Source: an uncultured Clostridia bacterium
Lineage (GTDB): Bacteria; Bacillota; Clostridia; Oscillospirales; CAG-272
Length of the DNA stretch: 60,266 bases
Assembly (NCBI GenBank): GCA_944392615.1
Contig: CALXXF010000011.1
Coordinates: forward strand, 1-60,266
Direction: 5' to 3'
The notes under the pieces are model-generated. The model saw only the letters and a program-made list of their open reading frames with translations, made no database searches and was not told where the DNA came from. The stretch's first letter is position 1; each line of letters begins with the position of its first letter. This document shows positions 1 through 9,600 of the stretch, piece after piece. The position numbers and the translations under genes are program-made.

Positions 1-10
1 TATAGCACAA

Positions 11-37
11 AAACCGCAGAAAATCAATCTGCGGTTT
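11..37 (-). terminator. Rho-independent terminator
   Basis: A 10-bp perfect stem (AAACCGCAGA and its complement) with a 7-nt loop is followed on the minus strand by TTTTTG. It lies downstream of the minus-strand genes that end at 198 and 545. Confidence 0.7.
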
Positions 38-197
38 CTGTACTTTTGTGATTCCTCCGTTAAGAACAACAGAGCAATGTCTTTTCGTGTTTTTATATTC
101 ATATACATAAAGCTGCATACTGCGGCTTTAACCGGCGGCGGAGTACTACGCGATTTTGTCGGCGCTTCGGTCGAAGGCAATCGAACCGGCAAAGCTG

Positions 198-377
198 TCA
201 TCCTCTGTCGCCCTTGTTTTTAAGGACCCGGTAGCACAAAGAGCAAACCAGAGTTAAGAGCATAGGAATAACCGCATACCCTGCACTTGCCTGCCCGTCG
301 CTCAAAATAACATATACTGCGCCTGCAAAGCAAATAACTGCAAATAACATCGTGAGGATCAACAATAATTTTATCAA
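198..377 (-). CDS. Small two-helix membrane protein (59 aa)
   Basis: I do not recognise a family. The frame opens with TTG at 377, about 8 nt after a strong GGGGGAAGG ribosome binding site. It encodes a hydrophobic segment at about residues 2-25, a short polar turn (SDGQASAG), a second hydrophobic segment at about 35-52 and a basic tail (KNKGDRG). This fits a two-pass membrane peptide with both ends inside. A longer overlapping frame starting at 417 has no such logic and is probably a shadow. A TATAAT at 420-425 (minus strand) could be its -10 element, but the -35 match is poor. It is the last gene of the minus-strand block. Confidence 0.6.
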   Translation of the reverse strand: MIKLLLILTMLFAVICFAGAVYVILSDGQASAGYAVIPMLLTLVCSLCYRVLKNKGDRG

Positions 378-544
378 TACTGTACCTTCCCCCTTGTCGT
401 TTTATCGTACTGATCATTTATTATACTGAGAATGCGGCATGTTCGGCACTACAGTAACCGGAATACCGACCGCCGGGTCTTTTTGGTGTACGCCAAAGGC
501 ATCCGTGACAGATTCAGGCGACGGCATCCTGCCCTGCCGGCGAT

Positions 545-1624
545 TTATTCTTGACCTTTTGTGCTCTTGCGGCGCGATTTTGAAGAAACTGCAGACACAA
601 GCTGCCTGTCCCCGTCGCTTTCTTCCCCGTTTTCCTGCATTTCTTCTTCAACCGGCTCTTTTGTCTGCTCCTGCGGCAACTCGCATGCATTTTGAACACT
701 GTTATTTTCGTTCTTATCCAGCTCGCATGCGGTCTTTTCATATTCGCCCGCAAAAACCGGCTCCGACAGGGAACGCGGTATAAACTGGCTTGCAATAATA
801 CCTTTTCCGCGATGCTTCACGTAAAAAAATCCTATGGTTGAGAAGACGAGAGCCCCCGCAAAATTAACAAGCAGATCCTTCATCGTATCTCTGAGGCCGA
901 CGTCTATGTAGCCTCCTTCGATAACCCACTGATTTCCGTCTCCGTAGTTTATCACCGTACTCTCTATGTTCTCAATGGCTATCACGGTGTTTGAATTTGT
1001 CTTGTCGAGAGTGACAGTATAAAGATTTTTTATTATAAAATCCTTCTGCATATCCTTGCTCATGACTGTGTCGATGAGAAATTCTATGAACTCCCACATG
1101 ACTCCTACGGTCATGGCAAAGCAGAAGGCTATAAAAGCCATGAAAAAGGGCGACATATCGAACTTGTTGTACTTGTTTTTGTTCAGGATATCGAGAAGGC
1201 AGAATCCGAAGGCGGCGAACATGAAGCCGCATACGGTGTGAAGAGCCGAATCCCAGAGCGGCACCTTCATATAGTAGCAGCCTATCTCGCCGAGTATCAT
1301 AGCACAGAAAACAAAAACAAATGCCAGCACTTCAAGAGCAGTGGGCAGTTCTATCTTAAAGCTGCGCTCTATGAACGGCGGTATGAGAAACAGATTCATT
1401 GTCAGAAAGCAGACGAAAGCGCTCTCCCAAAGACCGTTCCAGGCGCTTCGTACTAAAACGGCGAGCACTATGACGCTGAGGACCATGTAAACCACAAAGG
1501 CTTTTCTGTTTGTTCTTATCTGATATATGAGCGAGTGCTTGACAGGCGGTGTACGGAAATTCCCCTGCCCCGTCTCGTTTCTCACATTTGAGACAGTCTT
1601 TTTTCTCCCGGTAAAACGGCTCAT
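545..1624 (-). CDS. Polytopic membrane protein, YjdF/DUF2238-like
   Basis: This is an integral membrane protein with about seven hydrophobic segments in the first 290 residues. It has the WDSALHTVCGF and GVMWEFIEF motifs that resemble the YjdF/DUF2238 inner-membrane family, whose biochemical role is unknown. A soluble, acidic, Glu/Gln-rich tail of about 80 residues follows the last helix and ends in a basic patch (SKSRRKSTKG). The start is uncertain: ATG at 1624 is preferred, TTG at 1645 is also open, and neither has a clear ribosome binding site. It has its own promoter (1697-1724), so it need not be co-transcribed with the surface genes upstream. A role in exporting or handling those surface proteins is only a positional guess. 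Confidence 0.7.
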   Translation of the reverse strand: MSRFTGRKKTVSNVRNETGQGNFRTPPVKHSLIYQIRTNRKAFVVYMVLSVIVLAVLVRSAWNGLWESAFVCFLTMNLFLIPPFIERSFKIELPTALEVLAFVFVFCAMILGEIGCYYMKVPLWDSALHTVCGFMFAAFGFCLLDILNKNKYNKFDMSPFFMAFIAFCFAMTVGVMWEFIEFLIDTVMSKDMQKDFIIKNLYTVTLDKTNSNTVIAIENIESTVINYGDGNQWVIEGGYIDVGLRDTMKDLLVNFAGALVFSTIGFFYVKHRGKGIIASQFIPRSLSEPVFAGEYEKTACELDKNENNSVQNACELPQEQTKEPVEEEMQENGEESDGDRQLVSAVSSKSRRKSTKGQE

Positions 1625-1696
1625 GACACAAATACGAAAAAGCAAAAAGCCCGCGCTTCTTACGCTTTTCGTCCTTTCTTTTCCTGATACACCTTA

Positions 1697-1724
1697 ATTA
1701 TATTCTCTTTGCCGGATTTGTCAA
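1697..1724 (-). promoter_or_regulatory. Sigma-A-type promoter for the YjdF-like gene
   Basis: On the minus strand, TTGACA (1719-1724) and TATAAT (1697-1702) are separated by 16 bp. Both hexamers are perfect consensus. It lies about 70 bp upstream of the start at 1624. Confidence 0.7.
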
Positions 1725-1806
1725 TACGTATGCACGGCTCTACCGCGTTGGTATACTTGAAGGAAAGTGAGGAAAAAACTGACGAAAAACGACCGCGTCT
1801 GGATGT

Positions 1807-2343
1807 TCATGTGTGAAATTCCGTGTTCACATAGAAATATCCGTTGCTCATTCCGTTGTCTTCTATATATGTGGCTATTTTTACAGAAACGAGTTTGTCC
1901 TGCCCGGCAGGAAGCGCCTTGTCGAGCGATACGGTATGTACGTACTCTCCGGGCGCGATAAATCCGCTCATTCCGAGGAGCGCTCCGGGCTTTACGTTTT
2001 TCACCGAGCCGTCATCATCGTACTCAATGACGCTTTCGTATATCTCCGCGCGAATCAGGACATCATTTTCGGACGGATTGGTCAGATTGATATAGACGAG
2101 TTTGCCGTCAATTTCAGGGTCGCAGCAGAGAGCGACGCTGCAGACTCCCTCCTGACTGTAGCTTGTATAGCCGTTTTCCCCTTTTTCAATGCCGGGGACT
2201 CCCACTGTCCTTCCATCGTCATATATATTCGGCTCAAGCCCGATCAATGCAACAAAGGCTGCGACAACGAGAACCAGAAGCAAAACGCCAATGGTCGCGA
2301 AAACCACTCTGCGCCTGAGAGATGTATAGCATATTTTACGCAT
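1807..2343 (-). CDS. Membrane-anchored extracellular protein
   Basis: A basic N-terminus (RRR) is followed by one strong helix at about residues 12-35 without an obvious cleavage site, so the protein is probably anchored N-in/C-out. The outer part of about 140 residues looks all-beta: a PG linker, then a stretch with NLTNPSENDVLIRAEIY, then GMSGFIAPGEYVHTVSL and a closing LPAGQDKLVSVKIATY. This pattern (Asn-Pro-rich strand, PG turn, LxxGxY-type strand) resembles the C-terminal domain of the GLUG protein at the head of the cluster (10722-12308). The gene starts 5 nt after the stop of the upstream exported protein, with GGAAGG as ribosome binding site, so the two are probably co-translated. No enzymatic motif is visible. 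Confidence 0.75.
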   Translation of the reverse strand: MRKICYTSLRRRVVFATIGVLLLVLVVAAFVALIGLEPNIYDDGRTVGVPGIEKGENGYTSYSQEGVCSVALCCDPEIDGKLVYINLTNPSENDVLIRAEIYESVIEYDDDGSVKNVKPGALLGMSGFIAPGEYVHTVSLDKALPAGQDKLVSVKIATYIEDNGMSNGYFYVNTEFHT

Positions 2344-2347
2344 TTTA

Positions 2348-3178
2348 TCATCCTTCCGGCATGCCGGCCTGAAACTCTGTGTAACCGCCTATGGCATGCT
2401 GACTTGATGGCATGCTGACTTGAAGCGTTATGTAGCCTATTGGGATAGCGACGTCGCTGAAGAGGTAGTCCCCTGTGGAATCTTTAGGTATGCCGGACAG
2501 AGAAATAAAGAACTCGTTTTTATTTCCCGAAGCGACCGTGAAAGAGTATTTCCCGTCAGAATCTGTTTCCTTGTACGCATTTGTAAACGTTTTGTCTGTG
2601 AAAAGAGTCATTTTTACCGAATCTCCGACAGTCTGGCTGAACTCAGCCTGGGAATATGAGATCGTTATTTTTAAATCGGAAAGCTTCTGACCTTCGCTTT
2701 CGTACAGTGAGGCGTTCTCAACTGTTATTTTATTGGATATTCCGTCAAAGCCGTACCAGCCCGGACTTCCGGCAGCAGTCGAGTGCGACGGATCGCTGCT
2801 CGCAGGGTCCGCCTTATATGTCAGCGTGGCGGGATCCCATACGCCGTAGTCGTAATAAAAGCTGAACGAACCGAATTCTATTACTATCGCATAAACGTAC
2901 ACCTCTTCAGCATAAGTCTCCGCGCCGTCCGACGCCAAAAGAGGGCTGTAACCCGGCATAAAGCTATTCAGACCCGCCTCAGACACACCTGAAACCATGC
3001 CGGGCTCTTCCCGAACTGCCGCTGCCTCTCGAACTGCCATTTGCGTAGCTGTGGTCGTATCAACGGCTGAGGAAGGAATGCCGGTAAGAAGCTGAAGCAC
3101 AATGACAAATGCTATTGCCACTGCCGAGCGCGTTATAGCGCTTTTTTTCATATTCATCATGTTAAAGTATTGCATCAT
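2348..3178 (-). CDS. Exported YAVD-domain protein (276 aa)
   Basis: This is a predicted secreted protein. The n-region is MMQYFNMMNMKKS, followed by a hydrophobic core and a likely signal-peptidase site near SSA-VD. After a Thr/Ala/Glu-rich linker comes a diverged copy of the domain shared across this cluster: VYAIVIEFGSFSFYY, then VWDPATLTYK, a Trp before the next strand, ITVENAS, and a final strand YITLQVSM. It is the longest of the small paralogs, with an insertion between the N-x-S strand and the C-terminus. The start region carries an 18-bp in-frame duplication, so the exact start (3178 or 3151) is uncertain; AAAGG lies 18 nt before 3178. The function is unknown; a structural surface subunit is an inference. 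Confidence 0.75.
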   Translation of the reverse strand: MMQYFNMMNMKKSAITRSAVAIAFVIVLQLLTGIPSSAVDTTTATQMAVREAAAVREEPGMVSGVSEAGLNSFMPGYSPLLASDGAETYAEEVYVYAIVIEFGSFSFYYDYGVWDPATLTYKADPASSDPSHSTAAGSPGWYGFDGISNKITVENASLYESEGQKLSDLKITISYSQAEFSQTVGDSVKMTLFTDKTFTNAYKETDSDGKYSFTVASGNKNEFFISLSGIPKDSTGDYLFSDVAIPIGYITLQVSMPSSQHAIGGYTEFQAGMPEG

Positions 3179-3196
3179 GTTAAAGTATTGGCACCG
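3158..3196. repeat. 18-bp tandem duplication at a start codon
   Basis: Two near-identical 18-bp copies (minus strand TACTTTAACATGATG plus 3 nt) lie between the ribosome binding site and the signal peptide of the 2348-3178 gene. The second copy adds six in-frame codons, including extra Met codons. Confidence 0.7.
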
Positions 3197-3309
3197 CCTT
3201 TCTTCTTATGTTTAAAGCGGTATTGTGCCCTGCGTAACGCCGCAGTAATACTGTACCGCCGGCAAATTGCCGGTACTCGTCGGTTTTTGAGACAGGTGCA
3301 CGATATACG

Positions 3310-3927
3310 TCATCTGTCAAAATCCGAATAAAAATATTTTCCGTTTGTAGTGACTCCACTTACCGCAACCGCCTCTATCACCACAAAAAGGCTTTTTTGC
3401 CCTCCCGTCTTTTCGACATCCGGATAATTGTCAAGCTCAAGCGACAGAGAGACGGAGCTTATATATATTTCTTCTTCGCCGTCGGTGCCCTCTGTCCTGC
3501 AGGCGGGGAGGTGTACATTTTTTACATCCTCACATCCGGAAACGCTCACTCCGCAGTTCTGAAACTGTGAGTCATCAACATGCATGTCAACGGCAAGCGG
3601 TATATCGGAGCTGTTTCTCACTGTGACGGCAGAGGTGGGCGTGGGCACTCCGTATCCGTTTATCCAGTCTCCGATCGACACGTGTGTTTCAAGGGTTTCC
3701 TCGTCATAATCTATGCTGTGAACGTCAAAGTAAAATTGCATGCTTGCATAATCCACGTCAAGCGAGTACCTGTACTTCTCGGTATAATTCCCGTCAAACT
3801 GTATGATGACGTCCGAGCTTGACTGTGATATGGCGGCATGGGAAGCGAAGACACATGCAGATATAAGCGACAAAAGGCAAAGCGACAAAGCGGCTGCCCG
3901 CGCTATGATTATTTTTACATTCTGCAT
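3310..3927 (-). CDS. Exported YAVD-like protein (205 aa)
   Basis: This is a predicted secreted protein of the same cluster family, but the most diverged member. ATG at 3927 is chosen because AAAAGGA sits 6 nt upstream and gives a clean signal peptide (MQNVKIIIARAAALSLCLL, then SHA-AIS). The frame is open further upstream to 4047. The mature protein keeps the pattern YRYSLDVDYASMQFYFDV, an acidic turn, VTVRNSSDIPL and a closing strand near the C-terminus. It contains two to three Cys residues (CGVSVSGC), which could form a disulfide outside the cell. It is followed 131 bp later by the 2348-3178 paralog. No catalytic motif is visible. Confidence 0.7.
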   Translation of the reverse strand: MQNVKIIIARAAALSLCLLSLISACVFASHAAISQSSSDVIIQFDGNYTEKYRYSLDVDYASMQFYFDVHSIDYDEETLETHVSIGDWINGYGVPTPTSAVTVRNSSDIPLAVDMHVDDSQFQNCGVSVSGCEDVKNVHLPACRTEGTDGEEEIYISSVSLSLELDNYPDVEKTGGQKSLFVVIEAVAVSGVTTNGKYFYSDFDR

Positions 3928-4131
3928 TGACGTCCTTTTCATGCCCACGGGCTCACCGCGCCTTTGCGGGTGCGGTAAGTCTCCTAAAAACTCCGCAGGA
4001 AAACTCGCCCGCGAAACTGTGCCGGTAGCGGCGTTATCGGGCTTCACTTTTACGCTCTCCTCCTTTCATGCCTTTTCATTGCTCGCTTCATTCACGCTGA
4101 GATTTATTTGCCGCTCAAACCGCGGCCGGTT

Positions 4132-4219
4132 TGCTTTTGCGATGCGGCGCTTTGCGTCGCATCGCAAAAGCAAATTCGTACGGACGAGTCTGACAGTAAT
4201 TCGCAGGCTACTGTCAGAC
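4132..4219. other. Two consecutive strong hairpins between paralogs
   Basis: The first (4132-4171) pairs GCTTTTGCGATGCG with its complement around a small loop. The second (4190-4219) pairs GTCTGACAGTA with TACTGTCAGAC. Neither has a clear T-tract, so RNA stabilisation or processing between the paralogous genes is as likely as termination. Confidence 0.6.
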
Positions 4220-4253
4220 CGTAGCCGACGGACGACGACCGATTACGCGGTTA

Positions 4254-4829
4254 TCAGGTAGACGCGCTTATGGTAACCGTTACAGTCGCAAGCTTTACAG
4301 GAGCAGTAGTTATATTCTGAACGGTTCCTTCAGTAACTACCGATACCATAACCGTTGCTGACGGCACATCTACAGCCTCAACGGGGCACTTTGCGATCGT
4401 TCCTGAGGCAGTGTCCTTGCCATCGAACTGGACCTTTGCACCGTATGTCGTCTGATTTTCATTGGAAGCTGCGATAGCGTAGTTGATCGGAAGGTCTGAA
4501 TGGTTGTCGATCACGATATTGGGGGTTCCGGTAGCCGACCAAACAGCCTCCCCTCCCTCAACGACCTCGTATTTGTGAGTATTGGGATTCCACTTTGTCT
4601 CTGTTCCGTATGTGAAGGTCATGTCACCGAAGGTTATGTCAACAGCATATACGTTGACCGTGTTTCCGCTCGCGGAGATAGTTACATCCGACTGTGAGCT
4701 TCCTATGGGTGTGGTCGCAGAGCCTGAGGGAATGCCGTCGGTTCCTCCGATAGTAAAGGCGGAAACGCTTACTGTGCACATTCCGATCACCAGGAGAACT
4801 GCCAGAATGACGGGTATTATCTTCTTCAT
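4254..4829 (-). CDS. Exported YAVD-domain protein (191 aa)
   Basis: This is the clearest single-domain member of the cluster family. TAGGAGGATGAATA precedes the ATG. The signal peptide is MKKIIPVILAVLLVIGMCTV with a probable cut after SVSA. The mature chain of about 165 residues opens with a Gly/Ser/Thr-rich segment and then the domain: VYAVDITFGDMTFTYG, KWNPNTHKYE, AVWSATG, IVIDNHSDLPINY, and a final pair of strands ending TVTVTISAST. The ladder of alternating hydrophobic residues indicates a beta-sandwich. No LPXTG, lipobox or catalytic residues are present, so it is either secreted or held by other subunits. It has its own 370-bp upstream spacer. A structural (pilin-like or sheath-like) role is inference from size, copy number and context. 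Confidence 0.8.
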   Translation of the reverse strand: MKKIIPVILAVLLVIGMCTVSVSAFTIGGTDGIPSGSATTPIGSSQSDVTISASGNTVNVYAVDITFGDMTFTYGTETKWNPNTHKYEVVEGGEAVWSATGTPNIVIDNHSDLPINYAIAASNENQTTYGAKVQFDGKDTASGTIAKCPVEAVDVPSATVMVSVVTEGTVQNITTAPVKLATVTVTISAST

Positions 4830-5201
4830 TATTCATCCTCCTAAAAACAAAATAAAAGGTCATTTTATTTGGTATATTTTATATCTATATAAATCCTCCC
4901 GCCATGGTGATTTCAACAATCGTCCGGAAGTAAGGCGCCTGCTGCGAATCACGCGCCCCGGAAGACAGGAAGGACCTATAAACAATGAAATAACAAATGC
5001 AATGGGCAAATGCTGTGGGCAAGCCGCCAATACCGGGCAGGGCTGGTTAAATCAAGCCCTGGAAATCTATGTCCGGCAGACGGCTGAAGGCATTTTACGC
5101 AAAATATGCCGAAGGTGCCTAAAATCGGGAATTATCGGGAATTAAAGGAAGGAAACCGTCCTTTTTCCTTTTTTAGTGCAGGACTTTTGAGATCACGCGC
5201 T
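4830..5201. other. Intergenic spacer, no gene seen
   Basis: This 372-bp spacer separates two paralogs. It is AT-rich near 4860-4890 (possible promoter or UP-like region for the downstream gene) and holds a duplicated ATCGGGAATT near 5122-5142. I see no credible reading frame with a ribosome binding site and no clear terminator. Confidence 0.5.
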
Positions 5202-5831
5202 TTATGTGCCGTCTGCCGCGGCGAGAGAAACGGTTACTGTTCCTATTTTGATAGTCCCGCTGTTGCCCTCGTTCATTATAGTGGCTATTGACGTATTCCA
5301 GTCGCTGCTCGTCACATTTACCCTGAGCGTGGCTTGCACAGCCACACCGGCTCCGCCAGGAACAGGTGTGACGGCGTCTATTACGGTGGCGTTGGATTCA
5401 TCCATATCGATAGATATTCCCGCGCCTGAAGCGACGGTTTCAACCGTCGTGCTGCCGGTCATTTTAACGGCTAAGTCAGAATAGTTTGTCACAGTTATAT
5501 CGTATGTCTTGTTAGTGACTTGTTCTCCGCCGGATGCGCTCACATATTTGAGCTGGTTCACATCCCATACGAGGGCCGACGCCGCTATATCCATGCTGCT
5601 GAAAGTAATGTCAACCGCGTATCTGTGTGATACTTCACCGAGAGTTATATTGACAGGCGAGGATGCGCCGGCTTCGGCGGGAATCGTCTCCACCCCGTTG
5701 TTAATTCCGGACGCTCCTCCGTGTGTTCCGACCACATTTTGTGCATTTACCGAAAAGGCGGCCGATATGCATACTGCAAATACGAGCATGATAACAACGA
5801 CTGCTGCTCTGCTGTGTTTTATGCTTTTCAT
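5202..5831 (-). CDS. Exported YAVD-domain protein (209 aa)
   Basis: GGGGAGGAAAAC precedes the ATG. The signal peptide runs MKSIKHSRAAVVVIMLVFAV and is probably cut after VNA. The domain follows: HRYAVDITFSSMDIAAS, VWDVNQLKYV, YDITVTNYSDLAVKM, a DxSxAT turn and a final strand TVTVSLAA. It is closely related in layout to the neighbours at 4254-4829 and 5981-6661. The middle is rich in Ala, Gly, Thr and Val, as is common in secreted structural subunits. No enzyme motif, membrane anchor or sorting signal is visible. The family function is unknown. Confidence 0.8.
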   Translation of the reverse strand: MKSIKHSRAAVVVIMLVFAVCISAAFSVNAQNVVGTHGGASGINNGVETIPAEAGASSPVNITLGEVSHRYAVDITFSSMDIAASALVWDVNQLKYVSASGGEQVTNKTYDITVTNYSDLAVKMTGSTTVETVASGAGISIDMDESNATVIDAVTPVPGGAGVAVQATLRVNVTSSDWNTSIATIMNEGNSGTIKIGTVTVSLAAADGT

Positions 5832-5980
5832 GTTTTCCTCCCCGCAAAGACGGCTGAAGCAACAGCCCCTCTGCCCTGTAAATTTTTATGTTTGTTTTCT
5901 CACTGCGGTCAATAACGACGCCCGAAAGCATTCATGCAATATCACATATCAAATCATAAAAGTGCTCTTACGTAGAAATG

Positions 5981-6661
5981 TCATATCTGCTCTATGTAAA
6001 CACGCACGGTTCCGACAGAACAGCCATATCCGCCGCCCTCCATGGACGTCATGCTTCCGTTAGATATCAGCTCGCTGAGCACATCGGACCAAGTCCTGTC
6101 TTGCCGCGGACAAATCTCTATCGGCAGCTTCGCGTATGCCGGTCCGACATTCGGAAGCGCGCTTCCCACCATTATGACGTTGGCCGCCTCATATGGCGTT
6201 GAAAAAAGCAGTCCGCCTGCCCCGGCAGAAGCTGATGTTTCGGCATATGCCGTTACACTCATATCTGAATGATTTGTGACAGTTATACTTATCAACGCAG
6301 GTTCCCTGTCTTTGTAACCGGAACCCTGAATTTCATAAAGACCGCTGTCAACATTCCACTTAACGGCATCAAACGAAAGAGTCATGTCGGGGAACGTCAG
6401 ATCCACGGCGTAACGGTGACTTACGTCCTGCACCATCACATTGAGCCCGGAAGAGGCGCCGGTCCCGTTTTCCGGCAGCGCTTCATAGGCGGACGAAGGA
6501 AAGAAGGACAGAAAAACCAGCGCCGCGGCAAGCGCCGGCAGGACGAAACGACGTGAACGCGGACAATGAAGCCTGAGGAAAAGGCGGTGCAGAAAAACGG
6601 TTACTCCTCTGCCGGAACCATCTTCAGACCCGCTGCACATATTCGTTTTGTTTTTTTTCAC
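5981..6661 (-). CDS. Exported YAVD-domain protein (226 aa), coupled to the giant protein
   Basis: The GTG start at 6661 overlaps the TGA of the giant surface protein by 4 nt (GTGA), with GGAGGTGG just upstream, so the two are translationally coupled. The N-terminus is unusually long (about 38 residues, Arg-rich) before the hydrophobic core VLPALAAALVFLSFF and a cut near SSA. The domain runs HRYAVDLTFPDMTLSFD, KWNVDSGLYE, ISITVTNHSDMSV, and closes with GTVRVYIEQI. Coupling to the large adhesin suggests fixed stoichiometry or direct interaction, by inference. The C-terminus is short and unanchored. Confidence 0.8.
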   Translation of the reverse strand: MKKNKTNMCSGSEDGSGRGVTVFLHRLFLRLHCPRSRRFVLPALAAALVFLSFFPSSAYEALPENGTGASSGLNVMVQDVSHRYAVDLTFPDMTLSFDAVKWNVDSGLYEIQGSGYKDREPALISITVTNHSDMSVTAYAETSASAGAGGLLFSTPYEAANVIMVGSALPNVGPAYAKLPIEICPRQDRTWSDVLSELISNGSMTSMEGGGYGCSVGTVRVYIEQI

Positions 6662-9600
6662 GCGGAACCACCTCCTGTACCGGCATATGACCCCTGCAAA
6701 ACGTCCCTGGAAACCATAACCGTCACCTTCCCTACAGCGGTCAGGACATTTTCTCCTATCTGGGGAACCCCGGACAGGACTACCTCCACGCAGCGCTCTC
6801 CGGGGACACCGGCAGATCCCGTCGAAGCGGGCTTTGCCATGGAAACGAGCAGACTCTCACCGTCCTTCACCGGAACAGCGGTGTCACCGACCTCAGTCTG
6901 CAGCGAACAGGTTATACCGTTGTTCTGGCTGTCCCCGACGGGTCCGTAAATAAAATCTATCTGTGCGCTGACCTGAAAAGATATGTCTCTGTTTGAGTAA
7001 TTTATCACGCGCACACTGTTTGATACTCCGTCGTTGCCCGACCACATCGAGCCGTCGTTGTCGACATAGGTATAATCGTCAACGCTCCAAGTGGTCTTGG
7101 AATAGGAAAACTGCATCGTACCGAACTCTATATCTACGGCGTAGACAGCCTCGCTTTCACCCTTGTTGACGGTATGCAGATATACATAATCGCGGTGACT
7201 GTCTGAATCCGGAGAGTGGTAGTCTATACGCGGGTCGTCGTTTTCAAAATCGAGAAAGTCCTTGGAATCCACAGGATAGAATTTGCGGAACGGAACATCC
7301 GCATCAAGCACTTTTCTGAACATTGCTTTATCTGTCTTGTAGGTTATCTGTCCGTAGACAAGAAAGACTACGCTACCGTCATCCTGTGTGACGTCCGGGA
7401 CAAGTGTGTAATTCAGCGCCGAATCACCTGTCAAGACAAGAGACGACACTTCTATTTTATCAAGACTGTACCCGACGTCGTCCTTATATCCGATTTTGCC
7501 GGTGTCGGTGAATTTCACAGAGAAACCGTCGTCTACGGTTATGCTCTCTCCTGCGACCACGTTCCCGAAAAACAGCTTTCCTGGATTCTTTATATACCCG
7601 TCAAAAGAGGTAAGCTCCTCAAGCGAAAAGTATGCAGTCCAGTTTTCTATGGCGTTGAGCGTTATCTCCCTTTTTGATATTTCAAAACGCGCCTCGCCCT
7701 TGGCCTCGAAAGTTGAAGCCTCAAGATCTGCACACACTATATACTTTCCCGCATTTCTGGGAGGCTGTGTGAGCAACTCGTCGGTATCGGCCGCTCCGTT
7801 TCCGTTTGCATCCCTGTACCAGGTGTAAACGATCTGAGCCCTGTCCTGATCTGTGAGCTGAGGCAGTCCGGAGCCCTGGGTCTGACCATCGGGTCCTTCC
7901 GAAATCCCCTCGGCACGCCCTTGCGCGGCTACCCCGTCATATACCTTGTCGGAGCCGGCGAGCTCGAGCGTATACATTTTTTTCACATTCACTACTATTC
8001 TGTATACGATATACGTGTTGTCCGTGTCCACTTTTCTGATCCAGAAATCCCCGCCGTCATAACCATCTATGCTCAAATCCACATTGTTTTCCATGACGCC
8101 ATCGCCTATCTGGTATGTAAGCTCCTCCGGAATTTTCTTGCCCGTGCCGTCTATGGTCACTCTGCTGACTGCATCGCTGAGGGCATATTCGCTGTGGATC
8201 GTGAATTTTGTCGTGCCGTAGGGCAGGTATACCGTATATCCGTATGTGGAAGGCGAAAACTCGGTTATATAGTCGGTATCCGTACCCTGCACGTAAAGTG
8301 AAATGTCCTTAAATCCGTTTGCGGTTTTGTCTATGGATATATTAGGTGTCTCCTCGTTTTTCCCGTTTTCTCCAGCGCTTACGTGGTAATCTCCGGTGTC
8401 TTCCACTCGCCCCGACGTGACCCCGGGCGAGTCCTTGACTATTGATACAAATATGCTGCTTTCCGATGTATCCCCTTTGGGGACCTCGAGAACATAAGCC
8501 CCGCCGAAAAGCGAAGGATCAAAAAGACTCATAGCTATCGCCTTGTATTTTCCCGGAACCGTGAGGGTGCCTATTGGCGCCGAGAAATCATAGAACACAG
8601 AAAGGCTCTCTATAGTAGCGGGATAGTAGCGCTCATCACTCCTCTCTCCGTTTTTATCGACGGTGTATCCGAGTCCGTCAACCCAGTAATATTTCGATTT
8701 ATCGGGGTCGTAGGCGTAAAAACGATATTTTTCGTAATTCTCTGCGTTTATTGAGGATACAGCGGATGACGGGGCGGCGACATACATCCTGTTGCCGTTT
8801 ACGTCTTTTCTCACCGGGTAAAGGCTGAACACGCGGTCCTGAGTCGCTGAATCGAATCTCACAAGATACATATATCCGAGCGGGTCTATGTGTATCATCG
8901 GCGTGCTCGAGGCGTCGGTACCGTAGTTTGATATGGCATACTGCGAAAAGCTGGCGCCTATGACCCTCGCCTGTGAATTTATCGTTATGCTGTTGTCCTG
9001 CATGTTGGTGCCCTCTCCGCTTCCGACGGCGGCAGTGGCGCTGGTGTCGGCCGTCGCCTCTCCGGAGGTGGCGTATACAGTACCTCCGTTCACGGTTATC
9101 TCAAGACCGTGGTATTTGCCATCAAAGCCCTGGCTTGAAGAAACATGGTCGGTGGTGCCGAGCCCTGCGGCGGAGGTACCGCCGTAGGCGTGGAGCCTTC
9201 CGCCGTTGACCGTTATGCTGTGGTCATTGAGATACGCCTTGCTGGTCCCGCCGTCGGTCTCGCCGTTGTGTGAATCCCCGTCTCCCACTCCGGTGGCGAA
9301 CCTGCCGCCTATGGCGGTTATTTCTCCGCCGTTTATGACTATCTCCGAGCTCGTGGAAGCGGAGTTTACCCCTCCGCCTATACCGGCGGCCTGGTGGCCT
9401 CCGACCGCGGTTATGTTGCCGTCGTTTATTGTTATCCTGCCCGGAGTCCCGTCGAGGTAATCTCTTAACCCGTATTTCTGATTGTTATAGGAGACCCCGC
9501 CGCCTATTCCGGCTCCTCCTCCCGTCACTCCCTCTTCGCATCCTGCGGGCCTTACCCAGGGATCTTTCGAGTCATAAACGGTGTTCTGATTGATTATCTC

